The translations under genes and the position numbers were made by a program. Below are positions 47,401-59,170 of a DNA stretch of 64,000 nt, one piece after another. Numbering within the stretch: the stretch's first letter is position 1; the number at the start of each line of letters is the position of its first letter. The stretch is from Geosiphon pyriformis (Eukaryota; Glomeromycota; Glomeromycetes; Archaeosporales; Geosiphonaceae): assembly GCA_016748015.1 (NCBI GenBank), contig JAAOMT010000040.1, positions 62,001 through 126,000 on the forward strand, written 5' to 3'. The notes below the pieces were generated by a model, which was not told where the DNA came from, ran no database searches, and saw nothing but the letters and a program-made list of their open reading frames with translations.

Positions 47401-49101
47401 TTCCCTATTTGTATTGGTATTGGTGTTTCTAATAATTATTTGGTGGGCTTGGTTCGTATTTTTCATGATTATAATCTTTCTCTGGATGGCTTCAGAGCCA
47501 ATGCTTTTTGTCTTCAAAATGGAACCCCTATGGTGTCTGTTCTTGATGAGTCTAAATTTGTTAGATGTTTTCTGTCTCTTTGGCATTATGGTATTGTTTT
47601 TGTGGACCAGTTTCAGAACCACAGGGGAGCTAATTTTACTTGGGCAACTTTTAAACATTGAAAGAGATTGGACCCACATGAACCAGTTTCTGTCTGGTTT
47701 GATCTTTCAGTTGCTTTTATTAATATGGTGGCTCCCATCTCTGTTACATCTTCTTCTGTTAATGGGATTGTCACTCGAAATATCCTGGATTCAATTAAAT
47801 TTAATAAGATTTGTGGTCATCTGCTTAATGTCAGTTCTGATAGTATTTTGGTATTTACTGATAGTTTTTTGGCCAGTTTGGGTACTGTTGGTATGCGGGC
47901 TGGAGTGGCCACTTTTTTTAATGGTGTTGATTTGGGTTTAGGTGTTGTAGTTTCTGGTTTGGTGTCTTCTACTATGGTGGAATTGTAGACTATTGCTTTG
48001 GCTCTTGAGTGTGTTCCCCCTTCCAGTTCTGTTCATTTGTTCTCTAACAGTCAGATGGCTTTGGATGCATGCAGATCTGAGCTGGGTCTAGTGGTTCTGG
48101 ACTTTCGAAATCAATGCTGGTTAGAATGCCATCACATTTCCAACTTGATTTATAATAGGAATTTGAACGTCTGTTGGTTTAAAGTCAAGGGACATTTTAG
48201 TGTTGTGGATAATAAGTGAGCAGATGCTCTTGCTGCAGCTGCTTCTACGTCTGACCTTTTTTTTCCTTTGCATTTGGATGAGTACTATATTTTGGCAGGT
48301 AATATAGCCATTTCTGGAAATTCTAGACATTTTGTTCATAACATTTTCTGTTGTATACATCATGTTGATTGAAAGGTTGGCTCTAGTTCTAAAATCTTGG
48401 TCTCCAGTTTGCATGGTAACATAGACTGGCGTAGGTCTTCACCCATGTAACATCTTGATATGTACATGACTGCTGGTTTCACTAGTAAACGTTTTGCTGA
48501 TGCTTGTATTATTGGCTGCCTGTGGCTGTTCATAAATGCCTTTATAGTAGGTCTTATCCCAGTGTTTTGTGGTGAAGTTGAATTTTCCGATCACGTTTTC
48601 TCATGTGGCTCTGATACTGCTATCTGCACCCAGCTGTTGAACACACATGCAGCTATCTAGGGAGCCCTCTCTGGTTTATCTTGGTCGTCGTCACGTCTTA
48701 TACAGCTTATGCTTTCTTGTGCCTCTGATGCTTTAGTGTGTTCAGCGTTTTGTAAGGAGTTTATGTTCAAACTTTGTTTTCAGGAAGTGGTTTCAGTTTT
48801 TGGGAACTCCAAAATTGCTTGTTGTAAGGTAATGGAATTTGTGCAAAATTTCTGTCTTGCTTTTAGGAATGAGGTTTGGTTGGTTCGTGCAAGTCACTGT
48901 GTTTTGATGAAAAAACGTGGTCTGATTTCTAGTAATGGTTCGGTTCTTGATCTGGTGCATGGCCTTTCTTCAGTTTTCTCTGCTGGGGTGATAAGGCTGT
49001 TGGGTATTGTGGAGGCTTTTGGTATTCACTTTGGCTTTCGTACACCTTGTTTATTTTTTTCAGACATTGGAGATTCTGTATCAGTTATTATAGATGCTTA
49101 G
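44446..49101 (+). pseudogene. LINE-B ORF2, about a dozen in-frame stops, no frameshift
   Basis: One frame of 1,552 codons from ATG 44446 (ATGA overlap with ORF1) to TAG 49099-49101. Endonuclease: FIVTETKL, ILGGNFNKDG (Asp of GDFN changed to Asn), TDHQAV. RT: SSISNELWKHC, WVSMIPKPYEW, DMQKTYDSVGW and the catalytic box FVDD intact at 46749-46760, followed by a Trp-to-TAG stop at 46768. The RNase H part begins with VFTDSFLASLGT. The C-terminal zinc motif reads FCGEVEFSDHVFSC with its first Cys lost. Other stops: 44461, 44596, 45202, 45595, 47161, 47659, 47986, 48217, two in 48361-48450, and 48658. Most are Trp, Gln or Arg codons in sister copies. Confidence 0.88.
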
Positions 49102-49200
49102 TGTTGTTCTGATCAGCCTGAGTGACTGGTCACGTATAGAAAATGCATAATTCATGCCTAGTATTTAGACCTCACTCATTAAATAATAATAATAATAAAA

Positions 49201-49209
49201 AACTGTTAA
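49201..49209. repeat. Right target-site duplication of LINE-B (short)
   Basis: AACTGTTAA immediately after the LINE-B tail; pairs with 42401-42409. Confidence 0.55.
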
Positions 49210-49681
49210 TGTTTTTATTAATAATATAATTTGAATTAAAAAAAATTTTTTAATAACAGATAATAAAATAATTTTTGGTAATATGTATTATTTTATTAGA
49301 TTAATAAATAATATAGTTATGTGTTTTTTATAAAAAGTTAATTTGAATTCTAGAGTTATAGTTTTTTATTTGTTATTAATATTAATTAGTACTATATTGT
49401 TTTAATTTACCATTTTAATTTCTATATGGCTATTTAGTATATAAATAAGTTTACTATTGATTTATACATACATATAATAAAAACTTTTTATAAAAAATTG
49501 TTTATTACTGTTAGAAATAGTTGTATAATAACAAATATATAAATATATTGTGTATATATTATAAAAAATAAAGTTTTTAAATCATATTTTTATTTATAGT
49601 TTAAGTTTTTTTGTTTATTAAAAATTGTTAAATAAGTAGTTTTTTTGTTAAAAATCTTTAATTAGTATAAATTTTACATTA
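49210..49681. other. AT-rich spacer between the 3' ends of LINE-B and LINE-D
   Basis: About 470 bp with no gene and no recognisable repeat family. It separates two tail-to-tail LINEs of 6.8 kb. Confidence 0.5.
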
Positions 49682-49694
49682 TTAATAGTATTAT
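49682..49694. repeat. Left target-site duplication of LINE-D
   Basis: TTAATAGTATTAT, identical to 56450-56462 over 13 bp, bracketing LINE-D exactly. Confidence 0.8.
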
Positions 49695-49828
49695 TATTTT
49701 TTTATTAATTTTTAATGAGTGAGACCCAAAAGCCACCTAGTGCAATACATCAAACTAAGTGATCTAAACTAGGTGCTAATCATGCACTTTCTACATGTGA
49801 CCAGTTACTCAGATTGATTAAAGCAACA

Positions 49829-52800
49829 CTACAAATCTATCAGAACAGAAACCATACTATCTATACCAGAAAAAAAGCAGCAATGTTTATGAAAACCAAA
49901 GCAGACACCAACTGTCTTAGCAATCCCAAGCAACCTAATCACTCCAGCAAAAAACATACATGACAAACCACAAGTCACAGGATACACAAAACCATCAAGT
50001 GGAATTAAACTGCCTTTTTTCATTAAAGCCCTATATTTAGCTCTAACCAACCAAATATCCATGTGGTGAGCAGCACCTAATTCTTGAACAAAATCAACAA
50101 TAAATTTTCCCACAACTTTGGCATCACCCAGAATGAATGAAGCTTTCTGAACCCAATCTCTGAACACAAAGTTTTTGCTCATAGTAGTATACAATATATC
50201 ATCAGATGTGCACAGAGAGAGCACCTGTGAGACACGAGATGAATGTAAGCCCAATCCAGAAACACAATACCACTTGGCCAGATAAGACTTGAGAATATCT
50301 ATATGAGCATCAGAATTAAATGTACAAACAAAAAAGTGGTCAGAACTTTCCACTTCACCACAGTGCAGACACAAGACACTTGAGTAGATCTTACTATACA
50401 AACATTTCCATATAGCAATCAGGAGACAGTGGTGGAGAGCCTTTAAAAAATAAAAGTGCAAACTAGCCATAGATTTACTGGTAAAGCTGGTCACCATATG
50501 GAAGTCAGAGTGCTACACCAAAGCAGTATGAAACCAGTCTATATCACCAAGTAAACTGTTATTAATAACATTAAAACCAGGACCAATCTCCTAATGAGCA
50601 TGATTAACAGATCTGAAAATCTTACGAGCAAGATAACAAATGTTCTCAAACACCACCATCCTGTTAGCCTTGATAAATCTCTTCTTAACCAAAACAGGAA
50701 GTGCCAAAAAAGAGTTCACAGCCAGACTGGCTAACTCATCAGCACATTCATTACCTATAACACCTGAATGTTTTTTTACTTTATGCCAAAAAACATCAAG
50801 CTGCTTTCCTTTAACAAAATTGATAATGCTATGCTGCTCCATCCAGCAGTGGTTGTGGAAATTTGAAGACACCAGAGCAGATTCAGTCACACACACATCC
50901 AAGGCAGCCTGACTGTCTGAATAAACCACTACTAAACTGTCAGAGAGAACACACTCCAAAGCCAAAGCAATTGCCTGCAGTTCCACCATAGTTGAAGATA
51001 CCAATCCACCAACCTTAGCACTAATACTCAGATCCAAATCTGAGAAGTAAGCAGCAGCACCACACTTCATTTCACATGAACCTAAATCTCTTAACGATTC
51101 ATTAGTGTAAACACTAACAACCCCCAAATTTGTAGAAGAGAGACACTGGCTCAATCTGGAAACCGTACCCAAGCTGCAAACATCCATAGCCTGCAAATCT
51201 TCAATGCACAAATCATCAGAAATAGAAGATCAATCCAAAAAGTCACAAACCAAAGTGAACCAAAGAGGGACAGAACCCCTTAGATCAAGTTTTTTCCAAT
51301 GACAAAAGTTTTTTCAATCAAAAATCAAACTTTTTTTGGTATATAACTGCTCAGCAAAGACGACCCCAAACTTTTTAAGAGAAAAAGAAACATTATAAAA
51401 CAAAGAAGCTCTCAGAACTATAGATATTGGTGTTCCACCAGAAAAGTGGAATGCAGAAACAGAAAAATTGTCGAGAGACATGTTATAGTCCAAAAAAATT
51501 CTAACAACATCTGCCAAAAAATTATTGACCAGACTAATACACAACCTAATCAAACAACATAGAGGGTGAATAGGTGATCAACCCAAAACCTGAAAATTCA
51601 GAGACCTATGATTGAACAAATAACCAAGAACACCACCAGCATTTGAAAAACACAATACAGAAGCCATTTTGCACTCAGTCTGCAACTGCTCAAAAGATTT
51701 CAAGCCATACAAAAAAGAATGGTAAAGAGCCTTATTCGGAAAGTCTCTTGAAAGACAAGTCTTAAGTCTTAACCTCCTTTTAATCAATGTATCCCATTTT
51801 ATATACACATTCCTAGAAATGAAGTTGAACTGAATCCTATAATTAACAATGAGTTGCAATACAGCTAATACTAGATAAAAAAATTGCTTGTTCAAAATAG
51901 CTTTTTTAAGAGCCAAATTGACAAAAAACTTAACATTCATATACATCTTAACCAAACTGGGTTTGGAAAAACCCTCAGATAACAAATAAATGCCAAGATA
52001 CTGATGAGACTTTTTCCTGTAAGCAATTGAAATCAGCAGACCATTAATTGACAATGATGCATTACTAACTCTCTAATTGATAGGAATAGCCATAGTTTTT
52101 TTGTTATTAATAGAAATGTTGTTTACTCTGAAAAATTCACTTGCTGTGTTCAAGATATACTGAGTGGCAGCCTAACTGCTATCCACCCAAATAGTATCAT
52201 CTACAAAAGCACCAGCAGCCAAAAACAAAGTCAAACTGCCTTGGTTTTCTATCCTACTTGTCCTAACTACAAATTTAGTATCAATTTAGTATTCACACAA
52301 ACTTTTTTGTTTCTTGACCTCACACAAAAGAGGGTCATAAAAGATCTTCTACAACAAAGAAGAGAAAACCTCATCTTAATCAAGACCATCATGTACCTGG
52401 TACCTATTAATTAAACCAAAATCAATTATAACCTAATTAACACAGTCATTGTAAATAGAACCAAAAAATCTAATAAAATGCCCGCACATTTTGATCTGAA
52501 CCAAACTATTATATAAGTGATGTCAATCCACAGAGTCATAGACTTTACACATATTTTGTAGCACAAGCCAAAGTTCATGATCCTTCTCCAAAGTGTTTTC
52601 AACAACCAAACCAATGGCAAAAATAGGAGATTGAGTAGTAATGCCCTTAAACACAGAAAAATTGTTTCCACAAAGTACATTGAATAGACTATATGTTGAT
52701 GAAATCTTGGCAGACAGCAACTTAGAAAGAATTCTATGAGCAGTCTCAATTAAAGCGATCAGTTTAGTATTTGTTAAAACATCCTCTCACTTATAGGGCT

Positions 52801-54507
52801 TGGGAATTATTGATATCCAAGCTTCCTTTTAACAACAGGGAACTGACTCACACACCAAACAAATGTTCAGAAGATCCAGAAGCAAGCTTAGCACAGAACC
52901 ATCACAATGTTTCCAAAGTTCATTTAAAATGCCAAACAAGCCAGCAGCTTTACCATCTGGTAAATCCTTAATCATATGTATCAAGTTATCCAAACTGATA
53001 GCATTTATCACACCAGAAAAAGCATTATCATTAACATAATCCAATGGCAGATATTGATGCTGCCACAAATTAGGAACACTTTTTAGCATGGTCTTTTTTC
53101 TCATCCAGTCCTTCATTATACCATCCACCTTATTCTTAACTTCTACTGAATCCAAAAGCAAACCACCATCAGAAACCAAATAATCCAATACCACTTTGCA
53201 GAATGGACATTCCAAAACACTATGGATTGTGTGGTCTTTGTTAATCACAAAACTCTCTATTCTTCTTTTAATAGCTAATCTAATGCTTGACTTCTCGGCT
53301 TGCAAAGACTCAGCAAGCTTAGAGGCACGATAAGATCTTCTCACACCACAAAGAGCAGAATAGACACAATTCAAACTCACACCAGAACTTACAAGATCCC
53401 AAACAACAAAAGCTTTGTCACTATCTATAGAAACCCAACATCTTAACAGAGACTTAAACCTGTTAAAGTCTGTCTTGTAAGAAGTCTTAACAATTTTCGA
53501 AACCAAAATCTCCAAGTTATGTAACTTGAAAGATTTTTTGGTAAACACCCTATTATAACCTTTAAATCATTTCTTCTTGAAAGCACCATTAGCTGAAAAA
53601 ATCATCACTTTGTGAACAATATCTCACATAGCATCCAGATCAGAGAACTTCATGGCTGTCTCAAACTCGTCCAAGAACATGGCAGTATTGGCTGCAGTAG
53701 TATCCTTAAAATCACTCTATTTTGCTTTATCCGCACTTTTGACATCAAACTTCTAATGATTTTTATTTGCCTGCTTGCATATTAAACTCAAATGAGTATT
53801 AAGCAAACCACTCAGACCCACGAAAGCAGAAACAGCTTTGTGATTGGTATCAAAATAGTTCTCAACATCGGCCACACTACCATCCATTACAGCATTGACC
53901 AAACTTGAAAAAATAAGAATATAATTGAAAGCTTTAGTGATACCATGAGAATTGATCCATGTAGGCATCTTGACAAACTTCCCCTTAGAGAATTAACTAA
54001 ACCCAAATCAAAGCACTTCTTGAAGCTAGCACACTTTCGGGCCCTGTTTTCATTGAAATCACCACCCAAAATAATAAAAGAGAACTTATTTACTGTCTTT
54101 GCAATAAGAGAGTTGATTTTACCAGCCTGAGAGAACCAAACCACTGACAAAGCACCAGCATAGAGTCCCAAAATCAACACAGAAAGATTATTCTTGAAGA
54201 GTAGTTTGAGAGAGAGGAGTCAACCACAAACTTTGGAAACCTTATATATATGTCTTACCAAAGAATTGTCCATGATAATTGCAATACCAAAACCCAAATG
54301 ACTAGAGTCCAAACCAGAAGTGAAAACCTGGACACCATCAAATTTATTCATGATTCATGAGTGGATCTTGCTCCTCAACTTAGTCTCAGTAACAATAGAA
54401 ATCAAATTGTTTATCTCTTTATGCCAACAAATTACATTATCCTGTTTTGTAGGATTATTCATACCCCTAACATTACATGTGGCAATCTTCCAAACTAGAC
54501 TGGTCAT
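49829..54507 (-). pseudogene. LINE-D ORF2, many stops and one frameshift
   Basis: Begins with MTSLVWKIATCNVRG at 54507 and ends with VSVLIDL at 49829. Endonuclease: ISIVTETKL, IILGGDFNEN (about 54050), PTWINSHGI, DTNHKAV. A one-base frameshift falls between about 53960 and 53995, just before PTWINSHG. RT: GKAAGLFGILNELWKHC, NMCKVYDSV (box A Asp to Asn) and FVDD intact at about 52195-52206. RNase H: VYTNESLRDLG (Asp to Asn), STMVELQAIALALECV, VYSDSQAALDV, KVKKHSGVIGNECADELA. C-terminal zinc motif CLHCGEVESSDHFFVC intact. I count at least 15 stops; three of them (AK*SDFK, AM*DIV, KK*FKGY) sit on Trp codons of sister copy B. Confidence 0.88.
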
Positions 54508-56288
54508 TGAGAAGGAGGTTTGGAAAATACACTGCCAGCCAAAACTGAACTTTCAAATCTTGCTGTAAGACTTAGAACTGAAGCAAAAAGTCCTTCTAAC
54601 ATGTTTTCCAATCTTTTTACTTTAGGAGAAGCAGAAAAATCCAAAGTTGTAGCAGTTTTACCACTTGTGGCCTCACCCAAATCCTCTTTCATCACTATAT
54701 TACCCACCCGATCCTGTGATGAGGAGGTTACCAGCAGCTGACATCCAGGACTAGGCTGGAAAACTGTTAGCATAAATGAATCCAATCTCTTAGCCAACTC
54801 ACCAATTTGTCCTACAAGGCTGGCAAGACTGCTTTTCAAAACAGCAAACCTTTTTTCAACATCACTCATATCAGAAAGAGTAGGTTTCATCTCCAAAGAA
54901 GAGCCAAAATTGACTAATACTTTTTGCACAGAGAGAGGAAGAAAAACATTTCCACCAGCAATTTTTACCCAAAAAATCCCACCAAAAGCAACAGAACGAG
55001 CAATTGGAGCTAAACACTTGGCATAGATGGTTGCCAATCTGCTTTTATCTATGTCTGAGAAAGGTCTACGAGAAGGTTTCCCAGAAGAAAGATTCTCACC
55101 CACAGTACAGCCCAAAGATGTATGACCTATTTTCCCATACTCAACACATTTAGAAAAACCCAAAAGAGACCAATACATATTTACACCTCTTAAAACTGGA
55201 TTAGTTCTCATAACAGCATTCAAGAAATTGGCCGATTCAAAACAAACAACAGCATATCTGGCCTGAGCATATATAATAGAATGATGATTTATTGTATATG
55301 TTTTTCCACTCACAGAGCCAATATAATTCCAGATGTCATAAGCAGTCATTTCTATTGGCAGAGTATAAAGCAAAGCCCTATGTTGATTTCTCGTGTTCCA
55401 TAATTCCTTGTCTTGATCAGTTCTGGCCACATGCATAGCATTCTTCCCAATCAGAATAGACCAACAAGCTGTGACTAAATCAGCCTGTTCACTCTTACTA
55501 AATTTAACTATAGCCTTTTGCTACAAACCCACCAACTGTATTTTGATTGACACCACCACACCAAAACCAGATAGTGCAGTGCACACAGCTTCAGTTGATG
55601 TTTCAACAGAAATTTTTTTTAAAACCACAGTCTAATCTGAATGCCCAGATGATTTTTTAAGATCAGAGTTTACTAAGATCTTTGTCTCTTCAGCTTTTTT
55701 AGAAGCCTGTGCCAAACTCAATTCAGAAGTGAATATTGCTCTGATGATCCCAGCAAATTTTGAGGGGGTAGAAGTCCCCCCAAAACCATTGATTTTTGAA
55801 AACAACTTCCTGACTGCTACAAGTTTTTCTTGAGCAGATTTCTTAACAACATTGTCCAAACTGATATCCAAAGTAAAAGATTTCCTAACAGAAACATTGA
55901 CCAAGTTTTTCAAAAGAGAAGAGAGAACTACAAGTTTGTTTAACAGTATGTTATCATTATCATTGTTCAAGAAGTTAATTTTCTCCAGCAGCTTTCTCAG
56001 TACTCTTTTGGTAATAGTTTTTGAACTTTTAGGCATTTGTTCCAAATTCTTTCCAGTGAAAGCTCTATTATCTTCACAATCAAAGCTGGTTTCTTCAACC
56101 AAACACTTTTCCTCCATGTCCATACTATCAGACTCAATGGTATCACTGGTCTCAGAACTCCAAGAACGACTATTTGACACTTTAGTAGTAGGGAATTTTC
56201 AATTACCAATGTTATCCTCCAAAGCACCATCTCTTTTTTTCTTCTTAGGTTTAGTTGACTTGACACCAATGTTGAAACTAAGTTCCAT
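54504..56288 (-). pseudogene. LINE-D ORF1, broken by stops
   Basis: A single minus-strand frame from ATG 56288 (MELSFNIGVKSTKPKKKK, a basic nuclear-signal-like start) to TGA 54504-54506. Stops occur at about 56188 (TGA), 55631 (TAG, Arg in A and B) and 55522 (TAG at the Trp of GLWQK). RRM-like blocks match A and B. The knuckle CVEYGKIGHTSLGC has lost the second Cys to Tyr. A Glu/Lys-rich segment at 55900-56180 is longer than in copies A and B and lacks their DKVxVDPK stretch, so the N-terminal half has diverged in length. Confidence 0.82.
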
Positions 56289-56449
56289 AATAAACTTGTT
56301 CAGAACAGCAATACTAGGATCAATGGTGGTTTTATAATCAAGCAAAAATGATTTAGATTTAGCATGCTGAATGGTGAAAAACTTCTTTCAGAAAAAAATT
56401 TTTGGCTTTTTTTTTGGGGGATTTGGGATGTACGAAAAAAAAAAGTTTT

Positions 56450-56462
56450 TTAATAGTATTAT
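56450..56462. repeat. Right target-site duplication of LINE-D
   Basis: TTAATAGTATTAT, perfect match to 49682-49694, located just beyond the 5' end of the minus-strand element. Confidence 0.8.
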
Positions 56463-57601
56463 AATTGTTAATTTTATGTTTTTTTAATATTAGTTTGTAT
56501 ATAGTTTTATATAAGAAATTTATTTTTGAGAATTAATTAATAAAAACCAAAATAACTTTTAATAATATTAAACCTATTATATTAAAGTTAATTAATTTTA
56601 TGTAGAAGTTAATTATTAGCCATAAAAATTATATATAATTATTTAATTCAAAGTTACAAATAATAATAAAATAAGAAAAAATTTTTAACAGTAATATTAT
56701 ATAATATTGTATATTTGTTACGAATAATTAAAAGTTATACTATTAATTTTGAATTAAAAATTAATTATGTATTTTTTTTTGGTATAGTTATTAATATATT
56801 AGTTAATATAGTTATATAATATTGTTTTAACTGATTGAATAACTAGTTACATATAAAAAATATGTAAATTATATTTAATTTAGAATTCTAAATAGTTGTA
56901 TTGTATTAAATAATAATAAAATTTTACTTATTAAATAAATAAATAAATAAAAAACCAATATATCTAAAATTATAATTAAGCAATTGTAAAATTATTAATT
57001 ATAATTTGATTAAAAAAAATAGTTTTAATAAATTGTATTAATTTTAAGTAATAAAATTATTATTCTATTATAAAATACATTTTTTTAAAAATATAAATTT
57101 TTTTTATACAGTTTTTTTTGAAATTATTATTTTATGTTTTAAGAATTTTTTTGTTAAAATATTGGTAAATTTTTTTAAATTTTAGTAAATTATTTATTAT
57201 TTTGGTAAATTTTTACAAATTTCAATTTAACTGATTAAACTTTATTTAAATTACTTAAAATCTATAAATTTTAGCTTGAATTGGTTAAAATTTGTCTATA
57301 CTACTTGAATTTTAGCTTAAACTGCTTGAACTTTTTATTGTTATATCTTTTTGAATTCTGCATAATTTAATTATAATATTGGTTACACTTGTGGATTAAT
57401 GCAAATTATTTGTTTTAATTGATGTGAAATTTGGAACATTGTGCTAATAATAATTAAATAATTTAATTTGTGAAATGTTAGGTTAATAATAAGAATTTAA
57501 GGATAATTTCATAATAATTTCTGATTTAAATTTTGATTGGCAATACTGTCTTTACTAAAAAAGCTTGCAATAATGGTTACTTTTTTTTTCTTTTGTTTTA
57601 G
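56463..57601. other. AT-rich spacer containing LINE 3'-end relic I
   Basis: No gene. Within it, about 56640-56965 (plus) aligns with the LINE 3' UTR: ACTGATTGAATAACTAGTTAC corresponds to the GAGTGxCTxGTCAC block of other copies, and the piece ends in a (TAAA)n tail at 56930-56953. This is a decayed, 5'-truncated copy (I). The remaining sequence up to 57600 shows nothing recognisable. Confidence 0.5.
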
Positions 57602-58060
57602 TTATGAACATAAAATCGATAAAGTTTGAGATGGAGAACACTGATGAGTATGTGTTTGAAATATAGCAATATTATAATTTTCCAAAAGTTTGTTGGGGCA
57701 CTGCCATGAAAAACATGCCCAAAACATGAGCGAATCACTATAGTTTATTGTTAAAGCAATGAGATTCTTCTCCAAACATGACTTTTGAAATGGATTCATT
57801 AGTATACAATACTTTTTTCCAATTGTCCATTGCCCATTGCCCATTCATTTCGTTCCAAAGCCCCATTTGGTCTTGTGAATTTACTGAAATGAATGGTTTT
57901 TTCTTTGAATGGCAAGAATGAATATTTTCTTTATAAAGAGCTCGTCGGATGATACGCTCTGAAATTTTTTGTTCATTATTAAGTGTAATAAACATTTTTA
58001 ATCATTTCATTAAGTTTTGGCGCCGAGAATCTTGTTTTTACGATTAGTAAGCTGATTGAA
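57602..58060 (-). pseudogene. Tc1/mariner-type transposase relic
   Basis: Minus-strand remnant of a DDE transposase. Reading 57995-57738: a helix-turn-helix-like part (ISERIIRRALYKENIHSCHS), then WNEMNGQWAMDNWKKVLYTNES, which matches the W..KV.FTDES block with the first catalytic Asp changed to Asn. After a frameshift (57844-57602) the text SLMFWACFSWQCPNKLLENYN matches the SVMVWGCFSW block. The third catalytic residue region is missing. It is much less AT-shifted than the LINE relics, so it decayed by indels and truncation rather than by wholesale C-to-T change. Confidence 0.75.
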
Positions 58061-59170
58061 TTAATGGGCTGTAAAAATACGTGTTATGGCTGAATGCAAT
58101 TTATATTTTTGTTGATCGAGCATTTTTGTGTTCTGATTCCTCTTTTTTTTGTTTGGGTAAAATCTTAAAAATTATATTTAAATATTTAAAAACTATAATT
58201 CACGCGATTTCTTAATAATCTGTCCCCTCCCGGTATATCAATAATTTTATTAGTAATAATAGTTTCTTTACAATCAAGTAAATAATTTATTGTATAAATT
58301 TTTTTTTAAAATCATGTGTAATGTAAAAAGGGGGTATTTTGGCAAATGGAGGGCCAAAATACCCCCTTTTACCTTGTATAATTACATAATTTGTAAAAAT
58401 TTTTAATAAAAAAACAAATAATTTTATTTTATTTTTTAATCGTGTTAAACAATTTAATTATTATTCATTATTGTTGTTTGTTATTTTTATTAATAAGAGA
58501 TTTTGATAAATACCTATATTTTTAGCTAGCTAATTTTTCAAAGAATAAGTAGACTCTTAATAAATAGCGAGTCAGACAACCATTGAATTAATGAGATTTC
58601 TATTCCAGGCAAGTTCAATTATAAATATTGATTCAAGCGAATCTTGCGAGATTTTTACCTGTAATCCTGAACCAGGCAAAAAAGCTTTTCGTGCATAGAC
58701 ATCATCAGTCCTGACCGCGATCCCAACCTCTTAAAACTAGTAACGGTTAAAAATATTCCTGAAATGAATTCATAACCATATGTTTTACTGAATAAAATTG
58801 ATTTGGGTGTTGACATGACCAAGCCAGTAAATGATAAAAGCTTTGTTACAAGACCACGAGGACTAAGATGAGAAATAACATATTCTGTGGCTTACGACGT
58901 CACGCGTCGCCACGTGATGAGAGATATTTATTCATAATTGAATAAAAGATCGAGTTACATCACAAAATTGGCAAGCGATTTTGATCCTTTCAAATGAGAG
59001 CGCCAACATACGACTTGGAATCGATTAAAACCACTGCTAAAATATGACAAATCCAGATTCATAAAAAAAAAAAAAGGAATATTTGAGGTCACCCTCAAAA
59101 CATAATTACTAAATATAATTCAGATTAGTGATAAATTTTTGCTCCCTGGTGCGTCCATAGCCATTGAATC
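58061..59170. other. Intergenic, between mariner relic and SUZ-domain gene
   Basis: 3' side of the minus-strand SUZ-domain gene. Composition is gene-island-like from about 58500. Contains the hairpin listed separately and, at about 58897-58917, a GACGTCAC motif close to a CACGTG motif. The stretch 58620-58880 has a partly open minus frame without recognisable domains. Confidence 0.4.
58326..58370. repeat. 18-bp perfect inverted repeat with 9-nt loop
   Basis: Left arm 58326-58343 (AAAAGGGGGTATTTTGGC), loop 58344-58352, right arm 58353-58370 is its exact reverse complement. The GGGGG/CCCCC core is rare in this AT-rich DNA. It looks like the joined ends of a small palindromic (MITE-like) element or a hairpin; it could also be the end of a longer decayed inverted repeat, since pairing outside the arms is poor. 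Confidence 0.8.

Larger units (their letters stand above)
42410..49200 (+). mobile_element. LINE-B, full-length copy
   Basis: A 6.8-kb element in the same orientation as LINE-A and 1.2 kb downstream of it, with the same layout: 5' UTR containing GAGAAAAGAAGTTTTTT, ORF1, ATGA overlap, ORF2, conserved 3' UTR, (TAA)n tail at about 49172-49199. CG dinucleotides are scarcer than in copies A and C. Both ORFs are single-frame but nonsense-riddled. Confidence 0.9.
49695..56449 (-). mobile_element. LINE-D, full-length copy
   Basis: A 6.75-kb minus-strand element with 13-bp perfect target-site duplications. The 3' tail of (TAA)-like repeats lies at 49695-49715 and the conserved 3' UTR at about 49716-49828. 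ORF2 and ORF1 overlap by ATGA at 54504-54507. The 5' end is a T/A-rich run near 56400-56449. More stops than A or B, plus one frameshift, so it is an older copy. Confidence 0.92.

Noticed and set aside
36399-49101. Reassigned stop codons (TGA or TAG read as Trp or Gln)
   Set aside because: All three stop triplets occur, host genes in the window use TAA, TAG and TGA-free frames normally, and sister copies keep TGG or CAG at most of the sites; decay explains it better.
55852-56337. 161-codon plus-strand frame with a Ser/Leu/Phe-rich sequence
   Set aside because: Antisense shadow of LINE-D ORF1.
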